A DNA stretch of 64,000 bases from Cokeromyces recurvatus (Eukaryota; Mucoromycota; Mucoromycetes; Mucorales; Mucoraceae). This document shows positions 25,285-37,246 of this stretch, in pieces. The notes beneath the pieces were generated by a model that did no database searches, was not told the DNA's origin, and was given only the letters and a program-made list of their open reading frames with translations. How positions within the stretch are numbered: the stretch's first letter is position 1; every line of letters begins with the position of its first letter. The stretch spans positions 1-64,000 of the forward strand of contig NW_026251394.1 of the NCBI RefSeq assembly GCF_025118155.1, in the 5' to 3' direction. The translations under genes were made by a program, and so were the position numbers.

Positions 25285-27171
25285 TTTGACAAAAAAAAAG
25301 TATTGTTACAAAAGAAGAAAGTAGACTTTTGCTTTAAAAAAAAAAAAAAAAAAAAAAAAAGGAGGAGTTTATTTAAAATTTTTGGTATAAGCCACCACTG
25401 CAGCTCATTTTGTGGATTTTCTCACTAAATAAAAACTAAAGGAGTATAAAAAAAATCAAATACATCTAATTTGTTGTAAGTGTACTAGACCTGGTTATTA
25501 CTAGGTGTACTAAAATTCATGCTGATAAACTTAAAAGCTGCTCGGAAGACTTATATCTGTCATATCTTTGGTAGTTCTTCTCGTTCATCAACGACCCTAA
25601 GGCTTTATATCTTGAAACGTCCAATCATGCATAAACGTATTCATGTCCTTCAAAGCCAGGTTTTTGCTTCAATCATATAGCTTACCAGACATCCCTTACC
25701 AACACTTTCAACAGCGAAATAGTTGCTCTCCTTAGTTTGTATTGACCTCAATTCCCAATTTGGAAACAATACCTCCACCCGCTCCAGTCCTAGATCAAGT
25801 TATTCGTGAATATTTGTCAAGAGAATCTGAATCATCTGCCCTCAAAAAAAAAAAAAAAAAAAAGGCTGATCTTACAGTGTTGTCCCTCTGTTCCTCTTGA
25901 ACCTGCTTGATAGATGCTTTATGTCTTTTGTCGAATAGAATCGTTGTATCTGGTGATGTCTTGGTTGGTTTCCCAGCAACTATTCCACTTTTTGCATTCG
26001 ACACTTCACTCATATTCTCACTAAAACTCACATCAATATGCGTTGCTGCCTTCAATGGCTTTCTACCATACCTGATCCTATTTCATTTTTATTAAACAGG
26101 CTACTGACCCACCCTACTAAGTATCGTGGCGATTATTACAGTCAATGGAATATACGTTGGCCAACTATCCAACTTTTGTTATATAAAGTTGAATACCTTC
26201 AACATGATAAACAATTGCCACCACCATTAATAGCCTTAGATCAGCAGATCCTGAATTGAATGTATGAGCCTTCAGTAGTCAATGACTGATAGTCTCATAA
26301 ATTCTCATCCTACTATTTAGATCTCCTCACCCCCCTCCCTTTTTTTTTCTCCCTTTAAGCTCATTAAGGATCTTTTAATTCTTTCACTTATTAAAAGAAT
26401 TTTCTCCTGGCAATTTTGATATATGTATTTTATCAGTGTGCTTATTGGGTTTAAATATTCCTATATAATCCGAAACCAATAGAAGAAAAAAAAACTAGTA
26501 TTATATGCTTGTGATAGAAAGATATAAAAAGAAAAGAGAGCATTTAATTACTATTACTATATATTATATGACAATTAAGAAAAATAACATATGGTCCATA
26601 GAATATTTAACACATTTTCAGTCTTTGTTTCGTCAATACTAGTATTTTTAAGAACAGTAAAGTAGATATCTATACGTATAAGAAATGTCAAGAAAGATGC
26701 TATTTTAGATCTCAATGAAATCGCCCAAAATTGATTTTAGTCAAGCTTACTAATTGAAATGTAAAATACAAGCCAATTGAGGTTTAAGTTTAGAGATTTT
26801 CTGATTGAGAGTTAAAACCATTTGGCACGGTGAGCACTGTAGGTAAAGTATACCTACGTATAATAAGGCCATTTCCATTTATATATATATATATATTTTT
26901 ATACATAAATATGTGCTTCTGAAACCTAACTTCATTGATTTATACGAAATAACCCATTGTTCTCTAATGTCAAAAGCTAGCATATTGTCTTTTTATGTAT
27001 ATAATTTGTTGTCTAATAATTGTATATAGGGTATATATATATTTTTTTCTTCTGTTTGATTGTCTATCAATTCCTTATAAATAAATAGAACAAGAGTCAA
27101 CAATACTTTTTTTTTTTTTAAAAAAAAAAGAAAAGAAAATAGATGAATCCTTTTAAATTACATTACTTGAT
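25285..27171. other. Intergenic with a retroelement relic
   Basis: Region between the THS1 start and the next plus-strand gene. The middle (25600-26262) is a decayed non-LTR retrotransposon tail described separately. The rest is A+T-rich promoter-like DNA without further recognised coding sequence. Confidence 0.55.
25600..26262 (+). pseudogene. Decayed non-LTR retrotransposon (reverse transcriptase C-terminal tail)
   Basis: Plus-strand frames broken by stops and shifts carry, in order, segments like LRLYILKRPIMHKRIHVLQS, PPPAPVLDQVIREYLSRESE and, in the last open part (26038-26259), PDPISFLLNRL, WNIRWPTIQLLLYKVEYLQH. This order and wording recall the C-terminal region of LINE reverse transcriptases common in Mucoromycota genomes, downstream of the catalytic domain. 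A 20-base A-run interrupts the relic. No YxDD polymerase core is present, so only the 3' end of an old insertion, probably 5'-truncated, is left. Identification is from memory of related proteins. Confidence 0.45.
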
Positions 27172-28167
27172 ATGTTAATCTTATTCTCGTTCTTTCTTTA
27201 TACCTTTTGCTTGACTCAAACTAGTTCAGAAAGATTATATTTGTGGGCGTCTTCTTTTATCTTTTCTAGAACAAGCAAAACAGAATGTGAAGGTTTCCTT
27301 GAGGCTGTGAGTTGTGGAAACACTATTTGGAAACCATTTGAAGCCTTCTCGACCCAGAATATAAAGGATGATTTAGACATAGAAACTGCCTCCTTTAGTA
27401 CACCGATTCAAGCCTATTATCCTATCTTTCTGCCAGCTTTGAGTGAAAAAATGTCTTCATCTCAAGAATTACTAACAGTCAGCAATAAACTAAATTCTAA
27501 TCAACAACAATATAAAAATACTTCTAAAACAGAACCACTTCAATCAAAGAAACAAACACTCTCAATAACAAAGCGCATTGCTAAATTGTTTATATTTCAA
27601 AAATATGTCAACAAGAAGAGATATGCATCATCAATGACTAAAGGTGATGATCATCGTTTATCCTCTGACATTTTATTCCCTGGAGATCAAAGGACATCTT
27701 TAGAAACTTCGGTAGCTAAGGAACAAAATAAAGTGTTGGTCACGCATCCCATATCTTGTGCCACTCAAGAAAGCTTAGCTACTACTTTAAAAAAGAAGCC
27801 GAAGCCAAAAAAGAAATCAGAGTCCTTCGTATTTAGAGGAGGAGGAGAAAAGCTTTCGAAATTCAAAAAGTTTTTTAAATACAAAAAGCTTTCGTGTCTT
27901 GACAATTCCTTCTTCAAATCTCTTTCAAGTAATAATAAAGAAAAAAAGAGGCGGCAAGTATCGTTAAAGAGAGAAATACAGAGAGTAAACAGAGAGACAA
28001 GCGAGCATATGGCAATGCAAAAGATTATAGGTCAAATCAATGAAAGAGAAAAGCTTATGTCAGAGATGTGGAAAGAGCAACAATTAAAAGATAAAATAAT
28101 GGAAAAAGAAAAAAAAAGATCTCATAATTTGTTAGATAAATTTTATCATGAAGGAGAAAGTGTATAG
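27172..28167 (+). CDS. Orphan basic protein, function unknown
   Basis: A single open frame of 331 residues. If translation starts at the first ATG the N-terminus is hydrophobic (LILFSFFLYTFCL) and could act as a signal peptide or anchor. An in-frame ATG at 27451 (MSSSQELL) is an alternative that would remove it. The middle is Ser/Thr-rich. The C-terminal third is strongly basic (KKKPKPKKKSES, then LSKFKKFFKYKKL) and ends in a likely coiled coil (REKLMSEMWKEQQLKDKIME). No known domain is recognised. A nuclear or nucleic-acid-associated role is possible from the Lys clusters but unproven. Confidence 0.65.
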   Translation: MLILFSFFLYTFCLTQTSSERLYLWASSFIFSRTSKTECEGFLEAVSCGNTIWKPFEAFSTQNIKDDLDIETASFSTPIQAYYPIFLPALSEKMSSSQELLTVSNKLNSNQQQYKNTSKTEPLQSKKQTLSITKRIAKLFIFQKYVNKKRYASSMTKGDDHRLSSDILFPGDQRTSLETSVAKEQNKVLVTHPISCATQESLATTLKKKPKPKKKSESFVFRGGGEKLSKFKKFFKYKKLSCLDNSFFKSLSSNNKEKKRRQVSLKREIQRVNRETSEHMAMQKIIGQINEREKLMSEMWKEQQLKDKIMEKEKKRSHNLLDKFYHEGESV

Positions 28168-28226
28168 AAACAAAAAAAAAATCTTCCTCTATTATAATTT
28201 ATTGCCGTTTAATAATAAACTATTTT

Positions 28227-29004
28227 TTAACTTTGTAAAGTTGAAAATGCCATACCAAACTCATAAGGCATTGATATATCTTGTTCAATACAGATAGCTT
28301 TGATTGAGGCATAATGATGAATCTACAAGAAAATAGAGTTACTATTCATGTATATTATCTTTTATGATCCATAATACTTTTTTTTTCTTTTACCGCATGA
28401 ATGCAACAATACAATAATTCTCTTCCAAACGATGAATTAAACGTATATTTTTGTTTATCATTTGAGTCAATAACGGCTAACAAAGTCAATTCTTTTTCTA
28501 AAGGAACGAGGAAACTTTGTTCTTTAATTTTTTTTTGTAACTCTTTAAGGTTATTTATGGCAATACGTCGTTCTGTTTCTGACGGATTCTATATAGGAGT
28601 AATTACAATGAACAACTTGAGGTCTAATAAATATAAATATGTAACTTACATTAGGTTTTCGCAAATCATAGTTTACTATCGATAGATCTTCAGGTTGCTT
28701 ATACAATAACTTGAAATGATCGTAAACATGTCTATAGTGTTAAGACTCACATTAATAATGATCACTATACTAGCATTCTATCTAAAATGCAATACCTAAT
28801 ATGTTTACCAATAGTTCCGCCAGCCATTACCTTTGAAATAAAAGTATATTGCTTATCATTCAATCTATTTATTAAATCAATTGATTGTTGTATAACGTCA
28901 ACAGCCATATGAACTATTTGTTCATTTTGTTGTTGTTGTTGTTGCTGCTGCTGCTGATGTCCTTCTTCTAGAGTGGATGAATTAGAATTGAGCATAGTGG
29001 ACAT
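28227..29004 (-). CDS. DinB-like (DUF664-type) helical-bundle protein
   Basis: Exons 29004-28796, 28731-28650, 28588-28394 and 28322-28227 give 193 residues. After a Gln-rich N-terminus a helical region begins (VIQQSIDLINRLNDKQYTFI). It is followed by GGTIGKHIRHVYDHFKLLYK and, near the end, ELLYCCIHAIHHYASIKAIC then MPYEFGMAFSTL. The H-x-x-D-H and HHYA pattern matches the three-His metal site of bacterial DinB/YfiT-type four-helix bundles. The true substrate is unknown; thiol transferase or metal-dependent hydrolase activities occur in the superfamily. I preferred the ATG at 29004 to one 32 codons upstream in a T-rich leader. It is divergent from glucosidase II. Confidence 0.7.
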
Positions 29005-29464
29005 GATAATTATGTATATATATAAAAAAAAAAAAAGTAAAAGAAAGAGAAAAAAAGGAAGGGAAATCGATATTAGAAATATAGCTGAATTTATCATCAC
29101 ATAATAATGATTCTGAAATAATTCATCTGATATTTATTTAGTATAGCTTTCATGTCTTTTTTTTTTTCTTGCATAAATATTATACATAATGGTCATCATC
29201 ATATTACGTAATAATAGAATATTACATAATACAAAAGGGTTATAATAATAGTAGTATGTTGTCTTGATTGTCCATGTTCTTCAATTAAATAGTCATCATT
29301 TTATTTTTGTATGTGCTTAACATTAGCCAATCAAATTTAACGACGTAGAATTTTAGCAGGACTCCTGTTTTGGCTATTTCTTTTCTACTAATTTCTTTCT
29401 ATTTTATTTTATTTTATTTTATCATTTTTTTTTTTTTTTTTTTTTTTAACAAAGAAATAGAACA
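29005..29464. promoter_or_regulatory. Divergent promoter, DinB-like gene / glucosidase II alpha
   Basis: A 460-bp region with a CCAAT box (GCCAATCA, core 29327-29331) about 134 bp upstream of the glucosidase start. ATTTT pentamer repeats and a T-run (29426-29448) lie just before that start. Confidence 0.5.
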
Positions 29465-30489
29465 ATGAAGTTTAGTTTAGGAAGACATTTACCTAAACTA
29501 ACCATAACAGTGGTGTTTTTAACTTCGATAGCTTTTGCTATGAAGTTTGAAGACTTCAAGACATGTTCTCAATCTGGATTCTGTAGACGAAACCGAGCCT
29601 ATGCAGATGAGGCTACTTTAGAAACATCCCCTTATACCTTAATCAAAGATTCCGTTAAATTATTAAACAATAAAATCTCTGCAGATATCAAAAATACAGA
29701 AACAGATATTATTCTGACTTTAGATTTGACTGTCCTTCAAGATAATACAGCACGCGTTCGTATCAATGAAAAACTACCCATTAAACCTCGTTATGATGAA
29801 CATGCTCTCTATACACTTGTAAAGGAGCCTCAAGCTGGAAAGGTGATGCTATTTGATAAGGCTGATGATGGTGTTGTATCAATTCAAATGGATGCAACAC
29901 GTAAAATTATTATCTTTCCTCACCCTGTTCGTATTCAATTCCTTGTAAACGACGAGCCTGTCATTACTTTTAACGACCGTGGTTTCTTTAATTTCGAGCA
30001 TTTGCGTACAAAAGAGTCCTATAAGCCAAAGATGATTGAAAAGAAGAACGATGATGGTACTGTAGAAATGGTGGAGGCTGAAACAGAAAAGGATTTATGG
30101 GAAGAGACATTTAAGACTTGGACAGATCCTAAACCTAATGGTCCTGAATCAATTGGTTTAGATATCACTTTTCACAATTTTCCTCATGTTTATGGTATTC
30201 CTGAACATGCTACAAGTCTTTCTTTGAAGGAAACTCGTGGTAATCATGATGGTGCTTACACAGATCCTTATCGACTTTATAATACAGATGTTTTTGAGTA
30301 CGCTTTAGATAGTCCTACTTCACTTTACGGAGCTGTGCCTCTTATGGTTGCTCATCGTAAAGGTTTATCAACTGGTATTTTTTGGATGAACCCCTCTGAG
30401 ACATGGATTGACATTGTAAAAACTAATACTGAAGGTTTAAAGGTATTTTTTTTTTCATTGTTAAACATAAAATGATAGCCTTTTTTAAA

Positions 30490-30525
<36 letters not shown>

Positions 30526-32397
30526 CAGGGCGCTGTTCAAAAGGTATTTAGTTCAAACAAAAACCAAGCAACTTCAACTCAGACTCATTGGATCTCAGAA
30601 GCTGGTGTACTTGATGTCTTTGTCTTCTTCGGTCCCTCTACTAAAGATGTACTTCACCAATACAGCACATTAACAGGTAAACCAGCTATGCCTCAAATGT
30701 TTGCCGTTGGTTATCATCAATGCCGTTGGAATTACATCAATCAAAGAGATGTTTTAGAGGTTGATAGACAATTTGATGAGAATGACATGCCTTATGATGT
30801 GATTTGGCTCGATATTGAATATACTGATGATAAAAAATATTTTACTTGGGACTTGCCTAAATTTCCCAACTCAATTGAAATGGAAGAAGTCCTTGATAAC
30901 AAGGGCCGTAAGTTGGTAACCATTATTGATCCTCACATCAAACGAGCTCCCAACTATTATGTTTGTGACGAAGCTAAAGACAAGGGCTTATTTGTTAAAA
31001 GACCTGATGGATCTGATTATGAAGCCTGGTGTTGGCCAGGACAATCGTCATGGGTTGATTTTGTTCACAAAGAATCTTACGACTGGTGGAAAAAGCAATT
31101 TCGCTTTGATAAATTTAAAGGAACTCGTGGTAACGTTCATATTTGGAACGATATGAACGAACCTTCTGTTTTCAATGGACCTGAGATCACTATACAAAAA
31201 GAAATGATTCATGATGGTCGCTGGGAAAATCGTGTCCTTCATAATTTGTATGCCTTTTTATCTCATTCTGCTACTGCTGATGGTGTACGTGAGCGTATTA
31301 CTGATACTGAATCGCAAAAGCGTCCATTTGTTTTATCACGCGGTTTTTATGCTGGTGTTCAACGTGTGGGTCCTATCTGGACAGGTGATAATATAGCTAA
31401 CTGGGAGTCTCTTCGCTATACAAACCCTATGATTTTAGGTAATAGTATGGGTGGTGTTCCCTTTACAGGTGCAGATGTTCCTGGTTTCTTCAATAACCCT
31501 ACACCTGAACTTTTGACACGTTGGTATCAAGCAGGTGCTTATCAACCTTTCTTCCGTGGTCATGCTCATATTGATACTAAACGACGTGAACCTTATTTGT
31601 CAGCTGAGCCATACAAATCCATCACACGCGATGCTCTCCGTGAACGTTATGCACTCTTATCCTACTGGTATACCCTATTTTATGACGCCTACAAAAATAG
31701 TACACCTATGATGCGTCCCATGTTTATGGAATTCCCTGATGATGAAACTGTATTTGATATGGATGACCAATTTATGGTAGGTGAATCCATTCTTGTTAAG
31801 CCGGTAACTACTGAAGGTACTGACAAGGTTGAGATTTATTTCCCTGGAAATGAACCCTGGTATAATACCAAGACCTTCATCACAGTTGCTGCTACTAATG
31901 GATGGCAGACTGTAGATGCGCCTTTGGACACCATTCCTGCTTATTACCAAGGCGGTCACATCATACCTCGTCGTGAACGTATTCGTCGCAGTTCTCCAGC
32001 TATGCGTTTAGATCCCTTTACCTTAATTGTAGCTAAGAGCCAAAAAGGGGATGCAGTGGGTACACTCTATATGGATGATGAAGAGACTTATGCTTTTGAA
32101 AAGGGAGCTTATACGCATACTCAATTTGTATTTGATGGTCAAACATTACAATGTAGTAGTTTACATGAGGATCCTACCTCTTCTAAAGCGAAAGAATTTG
32201 CTCAGTCAATTAGTAAAGTACGTGTTGAGCGTATTCGTATCTTGGGACAAAAGCAAAAGCCTTCAAGTATCACAATCAAGAATTCACATGGTACTACTCC
32301 AGGTGAATTTGAATATGATGAAGAAAACAAGGTTGTTGTCATTAAGGATCCTAAGGTATCTGTTACTCAATGTGACTGGTCTATTATTATCAACTAA
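29465..32397 (+). CDS. ROT2: Glucosidase II alpha subunit (GH31), ER glycoprotein processing
   Basis: Two exons, 29465-30442 and 30529-32397, give 948 residues. The enzyme trims the inner glucoses from N-glycans in the ER lumen and works with a beta subunit that retains it there. The N-terminus is a signal peptide (LTITVVFLTSIAFA) followed by the family's FKTCSQSGFCRRNR. The GH31 barrel contains the nucleophile Asp in WNDMNEPSVF (residue 534) and the likely acid/base Asp in GPIWTGDNIANW (residue 613). QPFFRGHAHIDTKRREPYL follows. The C-terminus has the beta-sandwich domains and no HDEL, as expected for alpha. The single intron (30443-30528) has a 34-base T-run directly before CAG. Confidence 0.96.
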
Positions 32398-32689
32398 ACA
32401 AACATAATAATAAAAATAAGAAGAAAGAAAGTGTTTTGTTTTTGTTTTTTTTTTTATTGTTAGCTTGAATATCATTACCTATTTTTTTTTTTTTTTTGAT
32501 CTCATGCTTTGATTTATTAATTTCTTTCAAACAGTATGAAAATCCTAATTTAAAACGCCGTTATGATCGTGACTCTTAATTGGATTAAATTTTTTAAAGA
32601 AATGTGGCTTAGCAGTTGGACCCTAAACACCATTCTGCTCTGTAAAAAAAATTTTGCTCCTTCTCTTTTTTTCTTACTGAATTTCAAGC

Positions 32690-33849
32690 ATGTCTACTTT
32701 CGAAAAGGTATTAATCGTCAAATGACATTATACTGTTCATTACAATTTATGAACAAAGAATATATATACACATACATACATACATACATATTTATATATG
32801 GCAAGTTTATTGAATGATATTTTATCTCTTACAAAAAAAAAAAAAAATAGACTCTCGTTATTGATGGTAAAGGTCACTTGTTGGGTCGCTTGGCTAGCAT
32901 TGTCGCTAAGCAAGCCCTCAATGGTCAAAAGATTGTCGTCGTTAGATGTGAAGCCTTGAATGTTTCCGGTGAATTCTTCCGTAACAAGTGTACGTATTTT
33001 TTTTTTCTTTTAAAAAAATTGACAGAAGCGTAATATATACACGTAAACATAATTACATTTGCCAATGCACACAAATGCACAATTATATACATGTAATTCG
33101 GTAATGATGTCAATTTCAAAGTTACTAAAAAAATAGAGGAGAGTAAAAAAAAAAAGGAGACACAACAAGCAAAAACAATTCAACCTGATATATAATGAAG
33201 AAAAAAAGGCAACACAATGAAAGGAATCATGAGTGATAGTCGATTTTATATTTCTACTTTTATTGGTTAAAATAAGCAACAGAAAAAAAATATGTGTATA
33301 AATGTGTGCATGTGTATTTGTGTTGTATATATTACGTGATAAAGATATTGAAAAAAATGGATATGATAAACTAATTTTTTCTTTTGAAATATTATAGTGA
33401 AGTACCACGCTTACCTTAACAAGCGTTGTGTCGTCAACCCCCGTCGTGGTGCTTTCCACTTCCGTGCTCCTTCTCGCATCTTGTACAAGGCCATCCGTGG
33501 TATGATCCCCCACAAGACTGCTCGTGGTGCTGCTGCCTTGGACCGTATCAAGCTTTTCGAAGGTGTTCCTGCTCCCTATGACCGCATGAAGCGTATGGTT
33601 ATTCCTGATGCTCTTCGTGTCCTCCGTCTTAAGCCCGGACGTAAGTACACCACCATTGGCCGTATTTCTCACGAAGTTGGCTGGAAATACCAAGATGTTG
33701 TTGCCAAGCTTGAAGAGAAGCGTAAGGCTAAGTCTGCTGCTTACTACCAACGCAAGACTGCCCTTGCTGCTATCCAAAAGAAGGCTGTTGAATCTAAGGC
33801 TGATGCCCTCAAGGATGTTAACTCTGCCATTGCTGCTCTCGGTCACTAA
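32690..33849 (+). CDS. RPL16: 60S ribosomal protein uL13 (L13a/L16)
   Basis: Exons 32690-32707 (18 nt), 32851-32989 and 33398-33849 give 202 residues, the normal size. Recognised by [37 protein letters not shown], then [35 protein letters not shown] and the Lys-rich C-terminal helix. The coding sequence uses C/G-ending codons far more than its neighbours, as expected of a highly expressed gene. Intron 2 (32990-33397, 408 nt) is much longer than most introns in this window. Confidence 0.97.
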
Positions 33850-33937
33850 ATATCATTAAAAAAAAAAAGAAAGAAAAGACTTTCATTATGTTATAAACAA
33901 ATAAATTTTTTTTTTTTGATATTGTAAAAGGAAATAA

Positions 33938-34813
33938 TTATTTATGTAAAAATGATAAACAATAACTAAAGATTTCATAAACCCATTGAAATAATGTTTG
34001 GTGTTCAGATGTTGATTGCTTTCTGGGTATATCGGTTACTTTGTAGCCATGTTTTTGAACATCTTTTATATTTGGTAGAGATTTCAAAATGTCCCGAATT
34101 AGCTTATCATCTAATTCAGGACTCATTCTCCAAATAAGTATCGATTCCGGTTGCTCACATACTGTGTCAATATCAATTGCTACAGTATCATTAATATCAT
34201 CTTGATAGATGTTTTGCATACATAAAACACCACGTAAAAGTCGAATATAGGCATCCATGGCATCTTCATTATTCTGAGTTAGGAGGAATTCGTTCATTGA
34301 CCATTCTGCAATTGACTGAGGATGCTCAAGTTGGTATTTTAATAATCCTGTAAGCCCACGCAAGAATGGTACAGAACCTAAATCAGAACCATAATCTTCA
34401 ACAAATTGCTTCACAAGGGCTAATCGATGTTTACTATTAAGCGTAAGCAATGTCAAGGGCTGTTGTAAAAGTTTATTCAAGTGTTCTTTAAGGGCCTTTT
34501 GACGATTGCTATGCCATTTGGTTCGAATTTTACTTTTTTCATTGAATAATAATGTTAATTCTTCAGAAGATAAAGTGAACTGTAGCTCATCAGGTTTTGA
34601 TTGTTGAATTGCACAACCTAATTGTTGGAGTTTTTGTTGATAGTCTTCACGTAGTGTGGTCCAAGAATACAAAATAAGACCTGTGTCATCGTGCTGAGGT
34701 ATTTTGCAGCCCTCGAAAAATAAAACAAAGTCGTTAGCATCAGGATCGTTGTTGAAGGCCTTTGTGCAAATGTCATTCCAAAATTGAATAGATGAAGATG
34801 ATAAGGAAGACAT
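33938..34813 (-). CDS. Orphan intronless protein, 291 residues
   Basis: One long frame with a plausible start (MSSLSSSSIQFWNDI). It is Leu/Gln/Asp-rich and predicted mostly helical, with charged segments such as LFNEKSKIRTKWHSNRQKAL, VEDYGSDLGSVPFLRGLTG and MSPELDDKLIRDILKSL. There is no signal peptide, membrane segment or zinc motif. No family is recognised. It converges on uL13 with about 90 bases between stops. Length and composition make a real gene likely; function is unknown. Confidence 0.7.
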   Translation of the reverse strand: MSSLSSSSIQFWNDICTKAFNNDPDANDFVLFFEGCKIPQHDDTGLILYSWTTLREDYQQKLQQLGCAIQQSKPDELQFTLSSEELTLLFNEKSKIRTKWHSNRQKALKEHLNKLLQQPLTLLTLNSKHRLALVKQFVEDYGSDLGSVPFLRGLTGLLKYQLEHPQSIAEWSMNEFLLTQNNEDAMDAYIRLLRGVLCMQNIYQDDINDTVAIDIDTVCEQPESILIWRMSPELDDKLIRDILKSLPNIKDVQKHGYKVTDIPRKQSTSEHQTLFQWVYEIFSYCLSFLHK

Positions 34814-35801
34814 TTTTCTCTGTATAAATTCTTAAAAAAAAAAAAAAGAAAAGAAAAAAAAAAAGGAGTATGACATTGCACAAAAGTAAAAAATCATGTG
34901 AAAATTAGTTACTAAACAAAACAAAGTTGATAATATTTGTTCTATTTATGATCGATTCATATATGCAAAATACCATTTATTTTCAATACTTCAAACATTA
35001 TTTTAAACAAGTTTATAAAGTAATTTCTTTCATAACTGCTACATGTAATTTGTCCATAAAAAAGTATCCCTTTTGAGCGAAAATTACACACGCATAACCA
35101 CTCGAACTATATAGGAATAGATCTCTGCAATTATTTTGAAGAAACGATTTTTCATGAGAGTTGAATATAGTATTTGGAACTAATTTATTGTTTTCTTCTT
35201 GGTGAAATATGTGTATATCTCCCATTTCCCATTTGTAAATAAGAAAATAAAAAGAATTCCCAATATTTTCTTGGTTTACTATATTTTAAAAATTATAGTG
35301 AGAATACACTTATTACGAATCAAGTACTTTGTTAGTTCGAAGATATTGCAATATATGCTTCACTTCAACCAATATTTGCATAGTCAACTTTTTGTATTTT
35401 ATATCTCACTCTCAATAAGATTTTGGAACCACTTTGACTTGTCTAAAAGCCCTAAATCGAGTCATAACGTACATTTAGTCCTATGAGTCTTTTGTCTCTC
35501 TTTTCTTCTTCTTCTTTTTTGAAGGAAAAGGGTTTTGATAAATAACAATATTTCGGTTTAAATATACATCTCATTTATGATACATTTGCTGCTATCTATC
35601 TCAGATATATATGATAGAGAATATAAATTTCATTTACTCATTTATTCATTTTTGAAATTCTTATGTCAACAAAGAGTCAAAGAATCAGAAAGCTTAATAT
35701 AGAAGCGATATCCTTTCATACATATTATAATATTCTTGAACAATCTGAATATTTTTGAAAGATTTCTTAGTGATAATGATAGAGTTAATTACTGTAGTTA
35801 C
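34814..35801. other. Intergenic, no gene seen
   Basis: About 1 kb upstream of the orphan minus-strand gene up to the homopolymer that borders the transposase element. Composition is A+T-rich; short open frames show no family-like sequence. Confidence 0.55.
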
Positions 35802-35834
<33 letters not shown>

Positions 35835-37246
35835 GTACATAATTGAAAAAGATTAGCGTAATTTTTTTTTAACTCTCTTTCTTTACAACATTTAAGAAGA
35901 TGAACATTATTTTTGAAGACGGTTTAGGAAATCAACATGACATGGAAGGAAATGAAGTGATAGAGTTTCAAATGGAGGTTGATAATGAGATGTATCCAGT
36001 CGAAAGCGTAACTGATTACGACCGTTATACAGGGTTGAAGCCTCCCGAGAAAAAAAAAATAAAAACGAAAACTGAAACATCATCAAACGACAAAAAGCAA
36101 ACGAATAAGGGAACAAAAGTATATAAACACTATAAGGATACGGAGAAAGAGAAGCTTTTTTATCTTGTCGAGGAAAAAGGGATGAGCATTTGTGCTGCTG
36201 TGATGTTTCTTAATATCAATGTTTGCACAGCACAGGGCTGGGCGACCAAGAACAACAAAGCTCCTCAAGAGCACATTCAAAGAGCTACGGGCAGCGGAAG
36301 ACCAGTGGGTAGACCACCAATCTTAACTGACGAGCATAAGAACTTCATGATTGAATGGGCAGACGAAAACACCGACTCCATTACATTAGACGATATATTT
36401 AATGTATTGACTGATAGGTTTGGCAAACTCAATATCAGTAAAAGCGGCTTTAACAAATTTGTAAAGGAGAAATGTAGAATTACATTCAAGCAGGCACGTT
36501 TACAATCAGTAGAGAGAAACAGTCCTGAAAAAAATTGAAGAGTGTCCTCAGTAGGTAAAAAAAAAGGGTGGAAATAGATATAGACTTTACCAGCAATTGT
36601 GTGTTTATTGATGAAGCTGCTTTTCATATCAATCTTAGAAGAAACTTCTCTTGGTCCAAAGAAGGTAATCATGCGATTGTGAAAGTACCCAAAACGAGAG
36701 CAAAGACCACTATCATTTTAGGTGTAAATTCCTCCTTCTGGTACCGTGAATATCTGTGTAAGAAGACCACGAGCGTTGCCTCCATCAAAAAAAGAGAAAA
36801 GCAGTAGGAGAATTCACTTCAAAAGTGAGCAGTAACAATGGTGCAGTTACTGGGCATTACTTTAATTTTATCAATAGTGTTTTGGATGTAATGGACCGTC
36901 ATGAGGAATTTAAAGGTCATTATCTGATAATGGACAATGCTCCTATTCATAAACACCAAGGCATTCAAAACCTTATTGAGAGCCGAGGCTATAAGTGCGT
37001 ATATCTGCCCCCTTATTCGCCTGAGCTTAACCCCATCGAGCAATTTTGATCGGTTTGTAAAAGCAAACTTAAAAGAGAGCAGCTTTTGGAAGAAACATTG
37101 ACTTTAAAAATTGCAGACGCTTGCAATAGAATATTGTATAGTGATCTTTGAGAATTTTGTAATTATTCTGCTTCCAAGTTTGAAGATTGTCTTAATCGTA
37201 AACCTATCTAATAAATTTGTGCATTTTACGTATGCTTGACTAGTGC

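Noticed and set aside
30352..30540. Minus-strand Lys-rich frame over the ROT2 intron
   Set aside because: It derives from the complement of the intron T-run.
33010..33846. Minus-strand 278-residue frame over uL13
   Set aside because: Shadow of a strongly codon-biased ribosomal-protein exon plus its intron; no recognisable domain.
36277..36672. Minus-strand frame within the transposon
   Set aside because: Antisense shadow of the transposase; no family-like features of its own.
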